Of a stretch of 64,000 nt of DNA, positions 44,862 to 54,978 are shown in pieces (positions within the stretch are counted from its first letter, which is position 1; each line of letters begins with the position of its first letter). The DNA is from TMED13 sp042090305 (GTDB lineage Bacteria; Pseudomonadota; Alphaproteobacteria; Methylaequorales; Methylaequoraceae). The notes under the pieces are model-generated. The model was given only the letters and a program-made list of their open reading frames with translations, did not search any database and had not been told where the DNA came from. The DNA lies in contig JBELJQ010000005.1 of NCBI GenBank assembly GCA_042090305.1, forward strand, positions 1 to 64,000, read 5' to 3'. Both the position numbers and the translations under genes were made by a program.

Positions 44862-45364
44862 AAGGAACTGTCAATTATATCTACTATTTTATCTATATTA
44901 TTTTCTGTAATCGGTCCAATATGTCTATAGAGTATTTGCCCAGATTTACTGACTATGAAGGTTTCTGGCAATCCATAAACTCCCCACTCAATACTTGTTA
45001 GACCGTCATTATCAAATCCAATTTTTTTGTATGGATTACCTTTTTTTTCAAACCATAACTTTATGTTTTCTAACGTATCTTTCTTTACAATTCCATAAAT
45101 ATCATAATTCTTACTTAAATTCATTAAGTGTTCGTGTTCTACTTTACAAGGGGGGCACCATGATGCAAAGAAATTTACAATCTTGATACCTTTGTATGAT
45201 AAGTCTTGGTTTGAAAACGGTTTTCCATTTAGGCCTTTTAAGATAAAATTTGGTATATCTTTAGAAATAAGATTCGATGGTACAGCTTTTGGGTCGTTCT
45301 TTAGACCTTTATAGAACAAAATGAATGTAGATAAAAATATAACTACAATTATTAAGTACTTCAT
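44858..45364 (-). CDS. ccmG: Thiol:disulfide interchange protein CcmG/DsbE
   Basis: A 168-residue membrane-anchored thioredoxin-fold protein with F-F-A-S-W-C-P-P-C (Cys70, Cys73) and G-L-P-E-T-F. It passes reductant to CcmH in the periplasm. The ATG overlaps the ccmF stop by 4 bp. Confidence 0.95.
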   Translation of the reverse strand: MKYLIIVVIFLSTFILFYKGLKNDPKAVPSNLISKDIPNFILKGLNGKPFSNQDLSYKGIKIVNFFASWCPPCKVEHEHLMNLSKNYDIYGIVKKDTLENIKLWFEKKGNPYKKIGFDNDGLTSIEWGVYGLPETFIVSKSGQILYRHIGPITENNIDKIVDIIDSSL

Positions 45365-47277
45365 TTTTTTAACCTTATAGAATTTGTAAATGATAGCATT
45401 CCTGCAGCTGCTAGAAAGAGAACACTAATCCAAATCCAAATAGTGTAAGGGTTATACCAAATTCTTGTTGTCCACTGTTTCCTCCCCTTATCTTTCTCGT
45501 TAACATCACCTAAGGCAATATACAAATCCCCTAGCAAGGAAGAACTTATTGCTGCTTCAGTAGTAACTTGTTTTCCAGAATTATAAAATCTCTTTTCTGG
45601 TTGCATTAATTTTATCATTTGACCATTTTTACTTATCTCAAATAAACCCATTTTACTAATATAGTTTGTTCCTTCTACATTCTTAACACCAAGGAATTTA
45701 ACATCATAATTTTTAATTCTTATTATCTCATCAATTTTTTGAAACTGAATTTTTTCCTCTTTTAAAATACTACTTCCAGTAATACCGATTACTAAGATAC
45801 CTATACCCATGTGTGCAAGTACCTGAGCCAAAACTTTATTTGATATATAAAATTTTTTTTTAGTGGTTCTGCTCAATAATATAAAGAACTCATAAAAGGA
45901 ACTTAGAATCAAACATCCACCTAAAACAAAAAAGACTATGGATAATATAGGTCCTCCAAAATTTACATACCATATGAGCATCGAGGCGAAAAAAAGTAAA
46001 AAAATTAAATTTTTAAGCCTATTTATTAAAAAATTTAGGTCATCTCTACCCCACTTTATAAATGGTCCTATTATCATTCCAACAATAAAAGGAATCATTA
46101 TTGGTGATAAAATAGAATTAAAAAAAGGAGCGCCGACCGATAACTTTTTATCGAATACTACATTAGAAAAAATTGGATATATAGTACCTATAAGTACGGT
46201 TAATGTAAGAGAGAGCATAAATATATTATTAATAGAAATGACCCCTTCCCTTGATAATAGACTAATCTGTTTTGAATTTTTGATATCAACTATGGATAAA
46301 AACTTGATAACTCCGAACAATGATATGATGAACAGTAAAATAAGAATAAATAGCCCCCTACTTGGGTCATTAGCAAAGGCATGTACAGATACCAATACAC
46401 CAGAACGAACGAGAAAGGTACCAAGAAGACTTAGAATGAAAGTGAAAATTGATAAAAATACTGTCCACTTATAGAACAATTGATTTTTTCTGGCTAGAAG
46501 TATTGTATGAAGTAATGTTGAAGCTGTTAACCAAGGAAGAAGAGACGCATTTTCAACTGGATCCCAGAACCAAAAACCACCCCAACCAAGCTCATAATAA
46601 GCCCACCAACTTCCAAGACCAATTCCAATAGTTAAGAAAGTCCATGATATAAATATCCATGGTTTTAAAACCATTATAAAATCAGAGTTTTTCTTATTAC
46701 TGATTACAGCTAGTGTAATTGAATAAACAATGGAAAAACCAACATACCCCAAATAAAGAAATGGAGGGTGTATTGCTAGACCAGGGTCTTGAAGCAATGG
46801 GTTTAAATCTGCCCCTTCTATTCTTGGCGGAAAGTCTCTTGAAAAAGGGTTGGAGGTTATTACCACAAAAAGACTAACAAGAAAAATTAGACTATTTTGT
46901 ATTGTTAAAACGAATTCTTTGAATTCTTTATCTTTGATATTATTTAAAGAAAATAGAAAACCAAAAAAAGTCATTACAAGTAACCATAGTAGAATTGAAC
47001 CCTCATGATTCCCCCAAACCCCGGTAATTTTATAAATTAAAGGAAGTTGACTATTTGAATTTTTATAAATTACCTCTAATGAAAAATCAGAAATTATAAA
47101 TGAATAAGTTAAGCACAGGAAGGATAGTAGTGTGAGAAAAAATGCCAGCCAACTTGACTTAATCTCGTTAACAATTGATAAACTCTTCCCTGAAAAACTT
47201 AATACTAGTTTGGCAAAGCTGAGTGAAGTTAAAACCAAAACCAGCCCAAGAGAAATTAGCCCAAATTCAGATATCAT
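45361..47277 (-). CDS. ccmF: Cytochrome c heme lyase subunit CcmF
   Basis: A 638-residue protein with about 14 membrane helices. It has the WWD heme-handling motif W-G-G-F-W-F-W-D-P-V-E-N-A-S, W-G-N-H-E-G-S-I-L-L-W and P-P-F-L-Y-L-G-Y-V-G. It ligates heme from CcmE to apocytochrome c together with CcmH and CcmI. Full length for the family. Its start lies 11 bp inside ccmE. Confidence 0.97.
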   Translation of the reverse strand: MISEFGLISLGLVLVLTSLSFAKLVLSFSGKSLSIVNEIKSSWLAFFLTLLSFLCLTYSFIISDFSLEVIYKNSNSQLPLIYKITGVWGNHEGSILLWLLVMTFFGFLFSLNNIKDKEFKEFVLTIQNSLIFLVSLFVVITSNPFSRDFPPRIEGADLNPLLQDPGLAIHPPFLYLGYVGFSIVYSITLAVISNKKNSDFIMVLKPWIFISWTFLTIGIGLGSWWAYYELGWGGFWFWDPVENASLLPWLTASTLLHTILLARKNQLFYKWTVFLSIFTFILSLLGTFLVRSGVLVSVHAFANDPSRGLFILILLFIISLFGVIKFLSIVDIKNSKQISLLSREGVISINNIFMLSLTLTVLIGTIYPIFSNVVFDKKLSVGAPFFNSILSPIMIPFIVGMIIGPFIKWGRDDLNFLINRLKNLIFLLFFASMLIWYVNFGGPILSIVFFVLGGCLILSSFYEFFILLSRTTKKKFYISNKVLAQVLAHMGIGILVIGITGSSILKEEKIQFQKIDEIIRIKNYDVKFLGVKNVEGTNYISKMGLFEISKNGQMIKLMQPEKRFYNSGKQVTTEAAISSSLLGDLYIALGDVNEKDKGRKQWTTRIWYNPYTIWIWISVLFLAAAGMLSFTNSIRLKK

Positions 47278-47722
47278 TAACCCTACTCTTTATCGATTTA
47301 ATATTTTTTATTTCGGGAGGCATATAATTCTCATCATGTTTAGCTAGGACCTCTTTAGCTGTTAATATATAGTTTTTGTCTAGCCTCCCCTCAACAACGA
47401 CACCTTGGCCCTCTTTGAAGAGGTCTGGAAGAATACCTATAAATTTTACCTCAACTTCATTTTCAAAGTCTGTGACTACAAAAGAAACCTCTTCAACATT
47501 TTTTCCATTGAATTCAATTTGTGATTTATTAACACTTTCTTCTTTAACCATTCCTCCAAGCCTGATAAGGTTATCTAAGTTAAATTTACTACTGTGAATC
47601 TCTGTAGGGGAATAAAAGAATACAATGTTATCCCTTAAGTTATAAAATATTATAGTTGTTCCTGTAAAAAGAAGAGACAAAAAAAACACCAAAGTAAATA
47701 TTCTTTTATTTTTTTTTTTCAT
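47267..47722 (-). CDS. ccmE: Heme chaperone CcmE
   Basis: A 151-residue protein with an N-terminal membrane anchor, an OB-fold periplasmic domain and the covalent heme-binding His129 in A-K-H-D-E-N-Y-M-P-P-E (His130 in E. coli). It overlaps ccmD by 4 bp and ccmF by 11 bp. Confidence 0.96.
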   Translation of the reverse strand: MKKKNKRIFTLVFFLSLLFTGTTIIFYNLRDNIVFFYSPTEIHSSKFNLDNLIRLGGMVKEESVNKSQIEFNGKNVEEVSFVVTDFENEVEVKFIGILPDLFKEGQGVVVEGRLDKNYILTAKEVLAKHDENYMPPEIKNIKSIKSRVNDI

Positions 47723-47877
47723 TTTTTATTTAATTCATCGAAGTCATTTTCTAACCTCTTTAGTTTTAAAATACTATGAACTAAGATAATAACTAGTATG
47801 AAAAATACAATAATATAAGAGGTCACCACGTAAGGTAGATGTTCTTTTGATTCAAGAAATTTTAGAAAATATTCCAT
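47719..47877 (-). CDS. ccmD: Heme exporter protein CcmD
   Basis: A 52-residue protein: ATG at 47877 directly after the ccmC stop, TGA at 47719 overlapping the ccmE ATG. It has one membrane helix (Y-I-I-V-F-F-I-L-V-I-I-L-V) followed by basic residues, the CcmD pattern. It helps release holo-CcmE from CcmABC. Identified by position, size and topology. Confidence 0.88.
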   Translation of the reverse strand: MEYFLKFLESKEHLPYVVTSYIIVFFILVIILVHSILKLKRLENDFDELNKK

Positions 47878-48597
47878 TTAACTTAATTCCGTTGACCTAA
47901 TTATATCAATTTTCCTCTGAAGGATTTCTGATTTGATTCTTATTAATGTAACTTGTATGGAAAAGAAGAGTAAAGCAAATGTCATCACAATTAAAGGCGT
48001 AAGCATTGATGGATCAATTGAGGGTGATGAAAATTTAGAAATGCTTGCTGGTTGGTGAAGGGTATTCCACCAGTCTACCGACCATTTAATGATTGGTAAA
48101 TTAATTATCCCAACTAAAGACAATATTGCTGCATATTTATCTCCTTTAGTCTTATTTTCAAATGAATTGGATAATATAATTATTCCTAAATATAAGAACA
48201 ATAAGACTAACTCAGAAGTTAGTCTAGCATCCCAAACCCACCAGGTTCCCCAAGTTGGTTTACCCCAGATAGAACCAGTAATTAAAGTTGCTAGAGTAAG
48301 AGAGGCACCAAGGGGAGCAAGAGCTCTAGATATTATATCGGCAAGTGTATGCTTAAAAATTAATGAAAAGAAACTACAAATAGCTATAGAACTGTAAAAC
48401 ATAAGAGAAAACCATGCGCAAGGTACATGGATATACATTATCCTTACAGTCTCACCTTGAAGGTAATCAGGTGGACTTTTAAAAAAACACAAAAATAATC
48501 CATAAGAGATAAGCAAAATAAAAAGATAAAAAAGATAAGGTGAGATTCTATCGGAGAATCTTATGAATCTGTTTGGATTGGCAAGCTTAAAAATCAT
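47878..48597 (-). CDS. ccmC: Heme transporter CcmC
   Basis: A 239-residue, six-helix membrane protein with the WWD motif W-G-T-W-W-V-W-D-A-R-L-T-S flanked by His in H-V-P and H-Q-P segments. It presents heme to CcmE. Its start overlaps the ccmB stop by 4 bp. Confidence 0.96.
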   Translation of the reverse strand: MIFKLANPNRFIRFSDRISPYLFYLFILLISYGLFLCFFKSPPDYLQGETVRIMYIHVPCAWFSLMFYSSIAICSFFSLIFKHTLADIISRALAPLGASLTLATLITGSIWGKPTWGTWWVWDARLTSELVLLFLYLGIIILSNSFENKTKGDKYAAILSLVGIINLPIIKWSVDWWNTLHQPASISKFSSPSIDPSMLTPLIVMTFALLFFSIQVTLIRIKSEILQRKIDIIRSTELS

Positions 48598-49262
48598 TTA
48601 TTAACCTCTTTTAAAATCATTTTTCCAGAGAAAAGTGCTATTGGTAATGTAATTAAAAAAAAACCAATTAAAATTAAAAATTTATTTAAATCTATAAGAT
48701 CTGATGAATCATTAGAGTTACTAGCAGTTGTAAAAATAATTAATGGTATGTAGAACGGCATTATTATTACAAATTGTAGTACTTTACTTTGCCTTACTTG
48801 GATAGTTAATAGGTTAGAAATGATAGATATTAGAATTAAGCTCGGGCTACCTAAGATTACATTAATACTTAGGCGTATTAGTTCTATTGAATTAAGGTTA
48901 AGAAGAATCGAACATATAGGAATTAAAAAAAAGTGAGGAATGATTAAAATTAAAAACATTACAACAGTTTTAGAAAATATGATTAACTCCTCAGAATAAC
49001 CTAGATATTGAAGCTCTCTAAGACTTCCGTCTCTATAATCATTCATCAGAAAATTCTCTGAAATTAATATTATTGAAAAAAGCATTATTAACCAGACTAT
49101 TGGGGAATAAAGTTCATTTAATTTTCCAATATCTGGACCTATTCCAAAAGTAAAAATTAACAAAGACATTAAAAAAAAGGAAGAGTAGCTTATAATTATA
49201 GAAATATTAACAATAGCAAGCTTTATTTCTCTTTTAAGAAGTTTAATAAAGATATCTATCAT
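48594..49262 (-). CDS. ccmB: Heme exporter membrane subunit CcmB
   Basis: A 222-residue, six-helix ABC permease subunit with N-D-Y-R-D-G-S-L-R-E-L-Q, typical of CcmB. The start at 49262 is set by the ATGA overlap with the ccmA stop; a longer frame exists upstream. Partner of CcmA. Confidence 0.93.
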   Translation of the reverse strand: MIDIFIKLLKREIKLAIVNISIIISYSSFFLMSLLIFTFGIGPDIGKLNELYSPIVWLIMLFSIILISENFLMNDYRDGSLRELQYLGYSEELIIFSKTVVMFLILIIPHFFLIPICSILLNLNSIELIRLSINVILGSPSLILISIISNLLTIQVRQSKVLQFVIIMPFYIPLIIFTTASNSNDSSDLIDLNKFLILIGFFLITLPIALFSGKMILKEVNK

Positions 49263-49927
49263 CTCAAAGAATCCCAACAATCATTACTTTCTTTAGATTG
49301 AGTATTAAATTTTTTTAATTTAATATAAACATTTTTTGTATCTTTTATTTTTAGATCAATATGGCTGGCTAGTAAAATAGAGCCACCATTTTTTCTATGA
49401 TTTAATAAAACATCTTTTAACTTTTTCATATTTTCCGAATCTAAACTGTTAAATGGTTCATCTAAAAGCCATAGGGTACATCTTGATAATAATAATTTTA
49501 CTAATGAAACTCTTTTTTTTTGTCCCTGAGATAACTTACTTACAGGTGTATGTTTTAGTTGTAATAAATCGAAGAATTTTAGTTTTTCATCCAGTTTTTT
49601 TTGAGTAAATTCAGAAGATGAAAGTTCACTCCATAACATAAGGTTGTCTTGAACAGAAAAGTTTTCTTTAAAAGTATCAATAAAAGGAAGGTAAATAAAT
49701 TTAAATTTTTTATTTTCACCAATTTCGTTTATATCACATCTATCGATTATTATTTTTCCAGAATCTGGTTTTATTAACCCAACAATCATGTCCAACAAAC
49801 TTGTTTTACCGGAACCATTTTTCCCAATAAGTGATGCTATTTCAGATTTTTTTAATTTAAAATCAAAATTTTTAAATATTCTTTTTTTATTTCTAAATAA
49901 ACTTATTGATATAATTTCTAAAATCAT
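49259..49927 (-). CDS. ccmA: Cytochrome c biogenesis ATPase CcmA
   Basis: A 222-residue ABC ATPase with Walker A G-K-N-G-S-G-K-T-S, signature L-S-Q-G-Q-K-K-R and Walker B L-W-L-L-D-E-P. It powers release of holo-CcmE. The ATG at 49927 (M-I-L-E-I-I-S) is preferred to one at 49963, which would coincide with the divergent acnA start. First gene of the nine-gene ccm operon. Confidence 0.93.
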   Translation of the reverse strand: MILEIISISLFRNKKRIFKNFDFKLKKSEIASLIGKNGSGKTSLLDMIVGLIKPDSGKIIIDRCDINEIGENKKFKFIYLPFIDTFKENFSVQDNLMLWSELSSSEFTQKKLDEKLKFFDLLQLKHTPVSKLSQGQKKRVSLVKLLLSRCTLWLLDEPFNSLDSENMKKLKDVLLNHRKNGGSILLASHIDLKIKDTKNVYIKLKKFNTQSKESNDCWDSLR

Positions 49928-49962
49928 GAAAATTGTATATTTATTTAACAATAACATAGACA

Positions 49963-52575
49963 ATGAATTTAACTACTTCCAGCTTTATTGAAAAAATTAA
50001 AATCCAAAATCAAACTTTTAGTTTTGTTTGTTTAAACAAAATTAGTGAATATTTTGATTTTGATCTACTAAGCTTGCCTTTTTCGTATAGAATTTTAATT
50101 GAAAATATAGTCAGATGTGAAAAAAACCCTTCAGTTTTAGCGGATGAAGTTGCTAAGATTTATAATCGAGCGATTGGGGAAGAAATTTTTTTTTCTCCTT
50201 CAAGAGTTTTGATGCAAGATTATACAGGAGTACCTGCTATTGCTGATCTTGCCGCAATGAGAGATAAGGTAAGTAAAGAGGGTAAGAACCCAAATATTAT
50301 TAATCCAGTTGTTCCAGTAAGCTTAGTTATCGATCATTCCGTCTCGGTAGATAGTTATTCAAATGCAAATTCTCTAAAGTTTAATGTTGAAAAGGAGTTT
50401 GAACGAAATGAAGAAAGATATAGACTATTAAAATGGGGACAAAACTCATTAAAAAATTTTTCCCTATTCCCCCCAGGTTCAGGTATTTGTCATCAGATAA
50501 ATATAGAATATCTAGCTGAAATTGTTTCTAAAAAAAATAATTTGTTATTTTTAGATTCTGTCGTGGGTACAGACAGTCATACTACTATGGTAAATGCTTT
50601 GTCGGTCTTAGGTTGGGGCGTTGGTGGTATAGAGGCTGAAGCGGTTATGCTCGGTCAGTCCATTTCAATGACGGTACCTGAGGTTGTTGGGGTAAAGTTA
50701 AATGGAAGTTTAAATGATGGTCTAACTGCTACAGATTTAGTATTAACAATTACCGAAAAATTAAGAAAATTAAAAGTTGTTGGGAAATTTGTGGAGTTTT
50801 TTGGAGATGGCCTCGAATCTCTATCATTATCAGAAAGATCAACAATCTCAAATATGGCCCCAGAATATGGCGCTACATGTGGATTATTCCCGATAGATAA
50901 TGAAACGATAAAATATCTTGAAAATACAGGAAGAAAACAGGAAAATCTTGATATAATAGTTAATTACGCAAAAGCTCAAAAGATTTGGCATCAAGACTTT
51001 AATGAAATAAATTATTCGGAAATCTTAGAGATTAATCTTGATACTATCAATCCTTCACTTGCCGGACCTAAGAGACCACAGGATAGAATTAATTTGAACG
51101 AAATTTCACAAATTTTTAAAAATGAACTGACAGTAGATGAAACTCAAAAACAAATTAAAAATTCTAAACTTGATTTAGGCCATGGATCGGTTTGTTTAGC
51201 AGCCATAACAAGTTGCACTAATACTTCAAATCCTGCAGTTTTAATAATGGCTGGTTTAGTTGCAAAAAAGGCAACTGAATTTGGTCTAAAAGTCCCTTGG
51301 TGGGTTAAAACCTCTTTTGCACCTGGAAGTAAAGTCGTGAATGAGTATCTAAAAGACGCAAGGTTAATAAACTTTCTTAATGATATTGGTTTTGATATCG
51401 TTGGTTATGGCTGCACAACTTGTATTGGAAATTCTGGGCCACTAGATGAAAAAGTTAATAATATAATTACTTCTGATGACTTGAATGTTTGCAGTGTTAT
51501 ATCTGGGAATAGAAATTTTGAAGGAAGAATCCATCCTTTAATAAAATCTAATTTTTTAGCTTCTCCTCCGTTAGTAATTATTTTTGCCTTATGTGGTACG
51601 GTAAACATTGATTTTGAAAAAGATCATATTGGAATGTGTGGTAATAAAAAGATTTTTTTTAAGGATTTGTGGCCCTCAATGAATGAGGTTAAAAAAATAG
51701 TTGAAAGGACTGTTAAAAGTGAATTCTACAAAAAAAACTATGAATCAATTTTTAATGGCGATAGCAATTGGAACAATGTTAAAGCATCGAGCACCCCAAC
51801 ATTTGATTGGTCTATTTCTTCAACATATATAAAAAAACCTCCATTTTTAGATGATAATTCGCAAGATTTATCCAAAGACTTAATTGCTAGACCACTTCTT
51901 GTATTTGGGGATTCAATAACGACAGATCATATTTCGCCAGCTGGCGTAATTAAAGAGAATAGTGCTGCTGGGAAATACTTGAGTGATCGACAAGTAGTGA
52001 CTCAAAATTTTAATTCTTTTGGAGCTAGAAGAGGAAACCATGAGGTGATGGTACGAGGCACTTTTGCAAACATAAGATTACAGAATAATTTAGTTAATAA
52101 AAAAGGTGGATTTACAAAATATTTCCCATCTGAAGATGAAGGAGAAATATTTGATATAGCAAAAAAATATAAAGATGAAAACACACCTCTTGTGGTTATT
52201 GCTGGTAAGGAATACGGAACTGGGTCATCAAGGGATTGGGCTGCTAAAGGAACAAAGTTATTAGGTATAAAATGTGTAATTGCTGAAAGTTATGAAAGAA
52301 TTCATAGGTCAAATCTAGTTGGGATGGGAGTTCTTCCTTTACAGTTTGTTGATAATGATGTTGAGTCTCTTAACTTAGATGGATCGGAGTTATTTTATAT
52401 TGGGCGTTTGGAAGAATATTTGATTAAACCTAATACCCAAAAATCAATAAAAATCATAAATTCAGATAAAAAAGAAAACCTTATTCAAGTTAAATCAAGA
52501 ATAGATACAGATAAAGAAATTCGTTATTTTAAATCAGGTGGAATATTACCATTTGTTTTAAGTAAATTAGTTTAA
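49963..52575 (+). CDS. acnA: Aconitate hydratase A
   Basis: Interconverts citrate and isocitrate in the TCA cycle. The 870-residue protein carries D-S-H-T-T-M-V-N-A, T-S-C-T-N-T-S-N-P with the first cluster Cys, G-Y-G-C-T-T-C-I-G-N-S-G with the other two, and S-S-R-D-W-A-A-K-G in the swivel domain. Full AcnA/IRP type. Divergent from ccmA, a common arrangement in alphaproteobacteria. Confidence 0.97.
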   Translation: MNLTTSSFIEKIKIQNQTFSFVCLNKISEYFDFDLLSLPFSYRILIENIVRCEKNPSVLADEVAKIYNRAIGEEIFFSPSRVLMQDYTGVPAIADLAAMRDKVSKEGKNPNIINPVVPVSLVIDHSVSVDSYSNANSLKFNVEKEFERNEERYRLLKWGQNSLKNFSLFPPGSGICHQINIEYLAEIVSKKNNLLFLDSVVGTDSHTTMVNALSVLGWGVGGIEAEAVMLGQSISMTVPEVVGVKLNGSLNDGLTATDLVLTITEKLRKLKVVGKFVEFFGDGLESLSLSERSTISNMAPEYGATCGLFPIDNETIKYLENTGRKQENLDIIVNYAKAQKIWHQDFNEINYSEILEINLDTINPSLAGPKRPQDRINLNEISQIFKNELTVDETQKQIKNSKLDLGHGSVCLAAITSCTNTSNPAVLIMAGLVAKKATEFGLKVPWWVKTSFAPGSKVVNEYLKDARLINFLNDIGFDIVGYGCTTCIGNSGPLDEKVNNIITSDDLNVCSVISGNRNFEGRIHPLIKSNFLASPPLVIIFALCGTVNIDFEKDHIGMCGNKKIFFKDLWPSMNEVKKIVERTVKSEFYKKNYESIFNGDSNWNNVKASSTPTFDWSISSTYIKKPPFLDDNSQDLSKDLIARPLLVFGDSITTDHISPAGVIKENSAAGKYLSDRQVVTQNFNSFGARRGNHEVMVRGTFANIRLQNNLVNKKGGFTKYFPSEDEGEIFDIAKKYKDENTPLVVIAGKEYGTGSSRDWAAKGTKLLGIKCVIAESYERIHRSNLVGMGVLPLQFVDNDVESLNLDGSELFYIGRLEEYLIKPNTQKSIKIINSDKKENLIQVKSRIDTDKEIRYFKSGGILPFVLSKLV

Positions 52576-52599
52576 ATTTTTTAAGACGCCGAGAATATA

Positions 52600-54930
52600 T
52601 TGAAGACTAGAATTTCAGCCATACTTGGTCCTACAAATACAGGTAAGACATATGAAGCAATTAAAAGATTGCTTAACCATTCTAATGGAGTTCTTGGATT
52701 CCCCCTCAGACTTTTAGCAAGAGAAAATTATGAACTTACCAAAGCAATGGTTGGGAAGGAGAAGGTTGCATTAATAACAGGTGAAGAAAAAATTATACCA
52801 AATGATGCTAAATATTTTTTTTGTACAGTTGAATCAATTCCGCGTGACTTGGGATTTGACTTTGTGGGGATAGATGAGGTTCAGTTGGCGAGTGATTATG
52901 AAAGAGGTTACATTTTTACAGATAGGGTTTTAGAGAATGTAGGAGTTAAGGAAACTATATTTATGGGTTCCGAAGCTGCAGAAAAAATTCTAAAAAGGAT
53001 TTATCCTGACATTAAGGTCATAAAAAAAAGTAGGCTATCTCAGATTACCTACTGTGGATACAAAAATTTATCTAGATTGCCAAAAAGGTCTGCCATCATC
53101 GCCTTTTCACAAATGGATGTATATGAATTTGCTACTAGAATTAAACAAATGCACGGAGGTGTTTCAATAGTTATGGGATCGTTATCTCCAGAGGTAAGAA
53201 ATGCTCAAGTAAAATTGTTTGAAGAGGGAAAAGTTGACTATATTGTTGCTACAGATGCAATTGGATTAGGATTAAATTTAGATATTAAGTATGTATTCTT
53301 TTCAAGTATAAAAAAATTTGATGGCTTTAATGAGAGAAGACTCACTAATGATGAAGTTGCACAAATTGCAGGTAGAGCTGGAAGATATTTAAATAACGGT
53401 CATTTTGGAACAACAGGTGAATTAAAAAAATTAAGTGATGAAATAGTAAAATTTGTTGAAAACTATTCCTACTCGGAACTACAAAATTTTTATTGGAGAA
53501 ATAGTAGCCTTAATTTTGGAAGTTCTAAAAGATTAATTCAATATTTATCAAAAAAACCAGAAAATTTTTTTTTCAAGCTTAAAAGGAATGCTAGTGACGA
53601 AAGATATCTTAAATTACTTATAAAATATGATGAGGTAAAAGAACAACTTACAAAACCAAATAATTTAAGAATTTTGTGGGATGTTTGTGGAGTACCTGAC
53701 TATTCAAAAAATTTAGATGAACATCATACAATTTTTTTAAAAAAAGTTTTTTTGTATCTTGCTAAAGATAAAAGAATTTCAGAAGATTGGATAAAAAAAT
53801 CACTAGAAGAAATTGAAAAAAAAACAAATAAAATATCAAAATTGAATTATAAATTGTCACAAATTAGAGTCTGGTCTTTTATCGCTTTTAAAGATCAATG
53901 GATTAATAATAGCCAATTTTATAAAAAAAAAGTAAAGCAAATTGAAACAAATTTATCTATAAGTTTGCATAAAGAATTGATAACCCATTTCGTTGAAGAG
54001 TCAAAAAATCAACTAAATACAGAAAATACCTTTAGAAATACTTCTCTGGTAAGACTCGTGAAAAAAACTCTAATTCTTGGTAGAGAAAAAATAGGTAAAT
54101 TAGATGGCCTAAGATTTATAATAAAAACTAATTTTAACAAAACGAGTAAAACGTTTAAAAACAGAATTTTGAAAGATAGTCTTAGTCAAATTGTTAATGA
54201 GGTAATGGTAGACTTTGAAACCACAGACTTCAAAAAATTTAAGTTTACAATTGATGGATCGATACATTGGGACGGATATGTTATTGCTAAAATTATAAAG
54301 GGAAGAGATTTAGTTAACCCACGTATTAAAATAGTTTCGGATGAATGTTTTAACCAACATCACGACAAGATCTATAAAAAAATTTATTCAATAATTAATC
54401 AAAATCTCAATTATGACTTATCTTATCAACCTTTTAATAATGAAAATTCAAGTAATCCAAATCTAAGAGCACTGAATTTTTATATATACGAAAAATTTGG
54501 GCATTGTCTTAAAAAAGATATTCAAAACTATTATGATAATTTAGGAAAGAAAGAGATAATTGTTCTTAAAAATAGGAGGCTGAATGTTGGAGTTTTTTTT
54601 ATTTTTTTTAAAGAAAAAAGGATTTCATTTTTAAAACAAGCTCTGCTCAATGTATTCTTTGAAGGTAAACTTGAAAGTTTTATGACTAAAGAGGTATATA
54701 AATTAAATAAGAAAATATTAAATAATGTTCCAGGTTTATATGAAAAACTTGGATTTTATTACGTTTCTATTAAAAAAAATAAATTCTTAGTCTATTATCA
54801 ATATTTAGAAGATGTTTTAAGAAAAATTTACTTCTACAAAAAAAAAAAATCTTTTAAGTTTCTACCAAAAAATTCATTTGAAGAGCTAGCTTATAATTTC
54901 AACAAATTTATAATCATTAATAGAATCTAG
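52600..54930 (+). CDS. SUV3-like DExH RNA helicase
   Basis: A 776-residue helicase. Motif I is G-P-T-N-T-G-K-T (10-17) and motif II D-E-V-Q (92-95), as in mitochondrial SUV3; motif VI is Q-I-A-G-R-A-G-R-Y. The C-terminal half is a lysine-rich region typical of alphaproteobacterial members. TTG start at 52600. In relatives a small S4-domain gene often separates it from fdxA; here only 48 bp intervene, so that gene is absent. A role in RNA turnover is inferred from SUV3. Confidence 0.85.
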   Translation: MKTRISAILGPTNTGKTYEAIKRLLNHSNGVLGFPLRLLARENYELTKAMVGKEKVALITGEEKIIPNDAKYFFCTVESIPRDLGFDFVGIDEVQLASDYERGYIFTDRVLENVGVKETIFMGSEAAEKILKRIYPDIKVIKKSRLSQITYCGYKNLSRLPKRSAIIAFSQMDVYEFATRIKQMHGGVSIVMGSLSPEVRNAQVKLFEEGKVDYIVATDAIGLGLNLDIKYVFFSSIKKFDGFNERRLTNDEVAQIAGRAGRYLNNGHFGTTGELKKLSDEIVKFVENYSYSELQNFYWRNSSLNFGSSKRLIQYLSKKPENFFFKLKRNASDERYLKLLIKYDEVKEQLTKPNNLRILWDVCGVPDYSKNLDEHHTIFLKKVFLYLAKDKRISEDWIKKSLEEIEKKTNKISKLNYKLSQIRVWSFIAFKDQWINNSQFYKKKVKQIETNLSISLHKELITHFVEESKNQLNTENTFRNTSLVRLVKKTLILGREKIGKLDGLRFIIKTNFNKTSKTFKNRILKDSLSQIVNEVMVDFETTDFKKFKFTIDGSIHWDGYVIAKIIKGRDLVNPRIKIVSDECFNQHHDKIYKKIYSIINQNLNYDLSYQPFNNENSSNPNLRALNFYIYEKFGHCLKKDIQNYYDNLGKKEIIVLKNRRLNVGVFFIFFKEKRISFLKQALLNVFFEGKLESFMTKEVYKLNKKILNNVPGLYEKLGFYYVSIKKNKFLVYYQYLEDVLRKIYFYKKKKSFKFLPKNSFEELAYNFNKFIIINRI

Positions 54931-54978
54931 AGCTAATAAAGCTTGAATAAATATTATTTCTGATTTATATAACCTATA

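Noticed and set aside
45938..46474. 178-codon plus-strand ORF antisense to ccmF
   Set aside because: ccmF is certain here, and low-G+C coding sequence often leaves the opposite strand open; the product matches no family.
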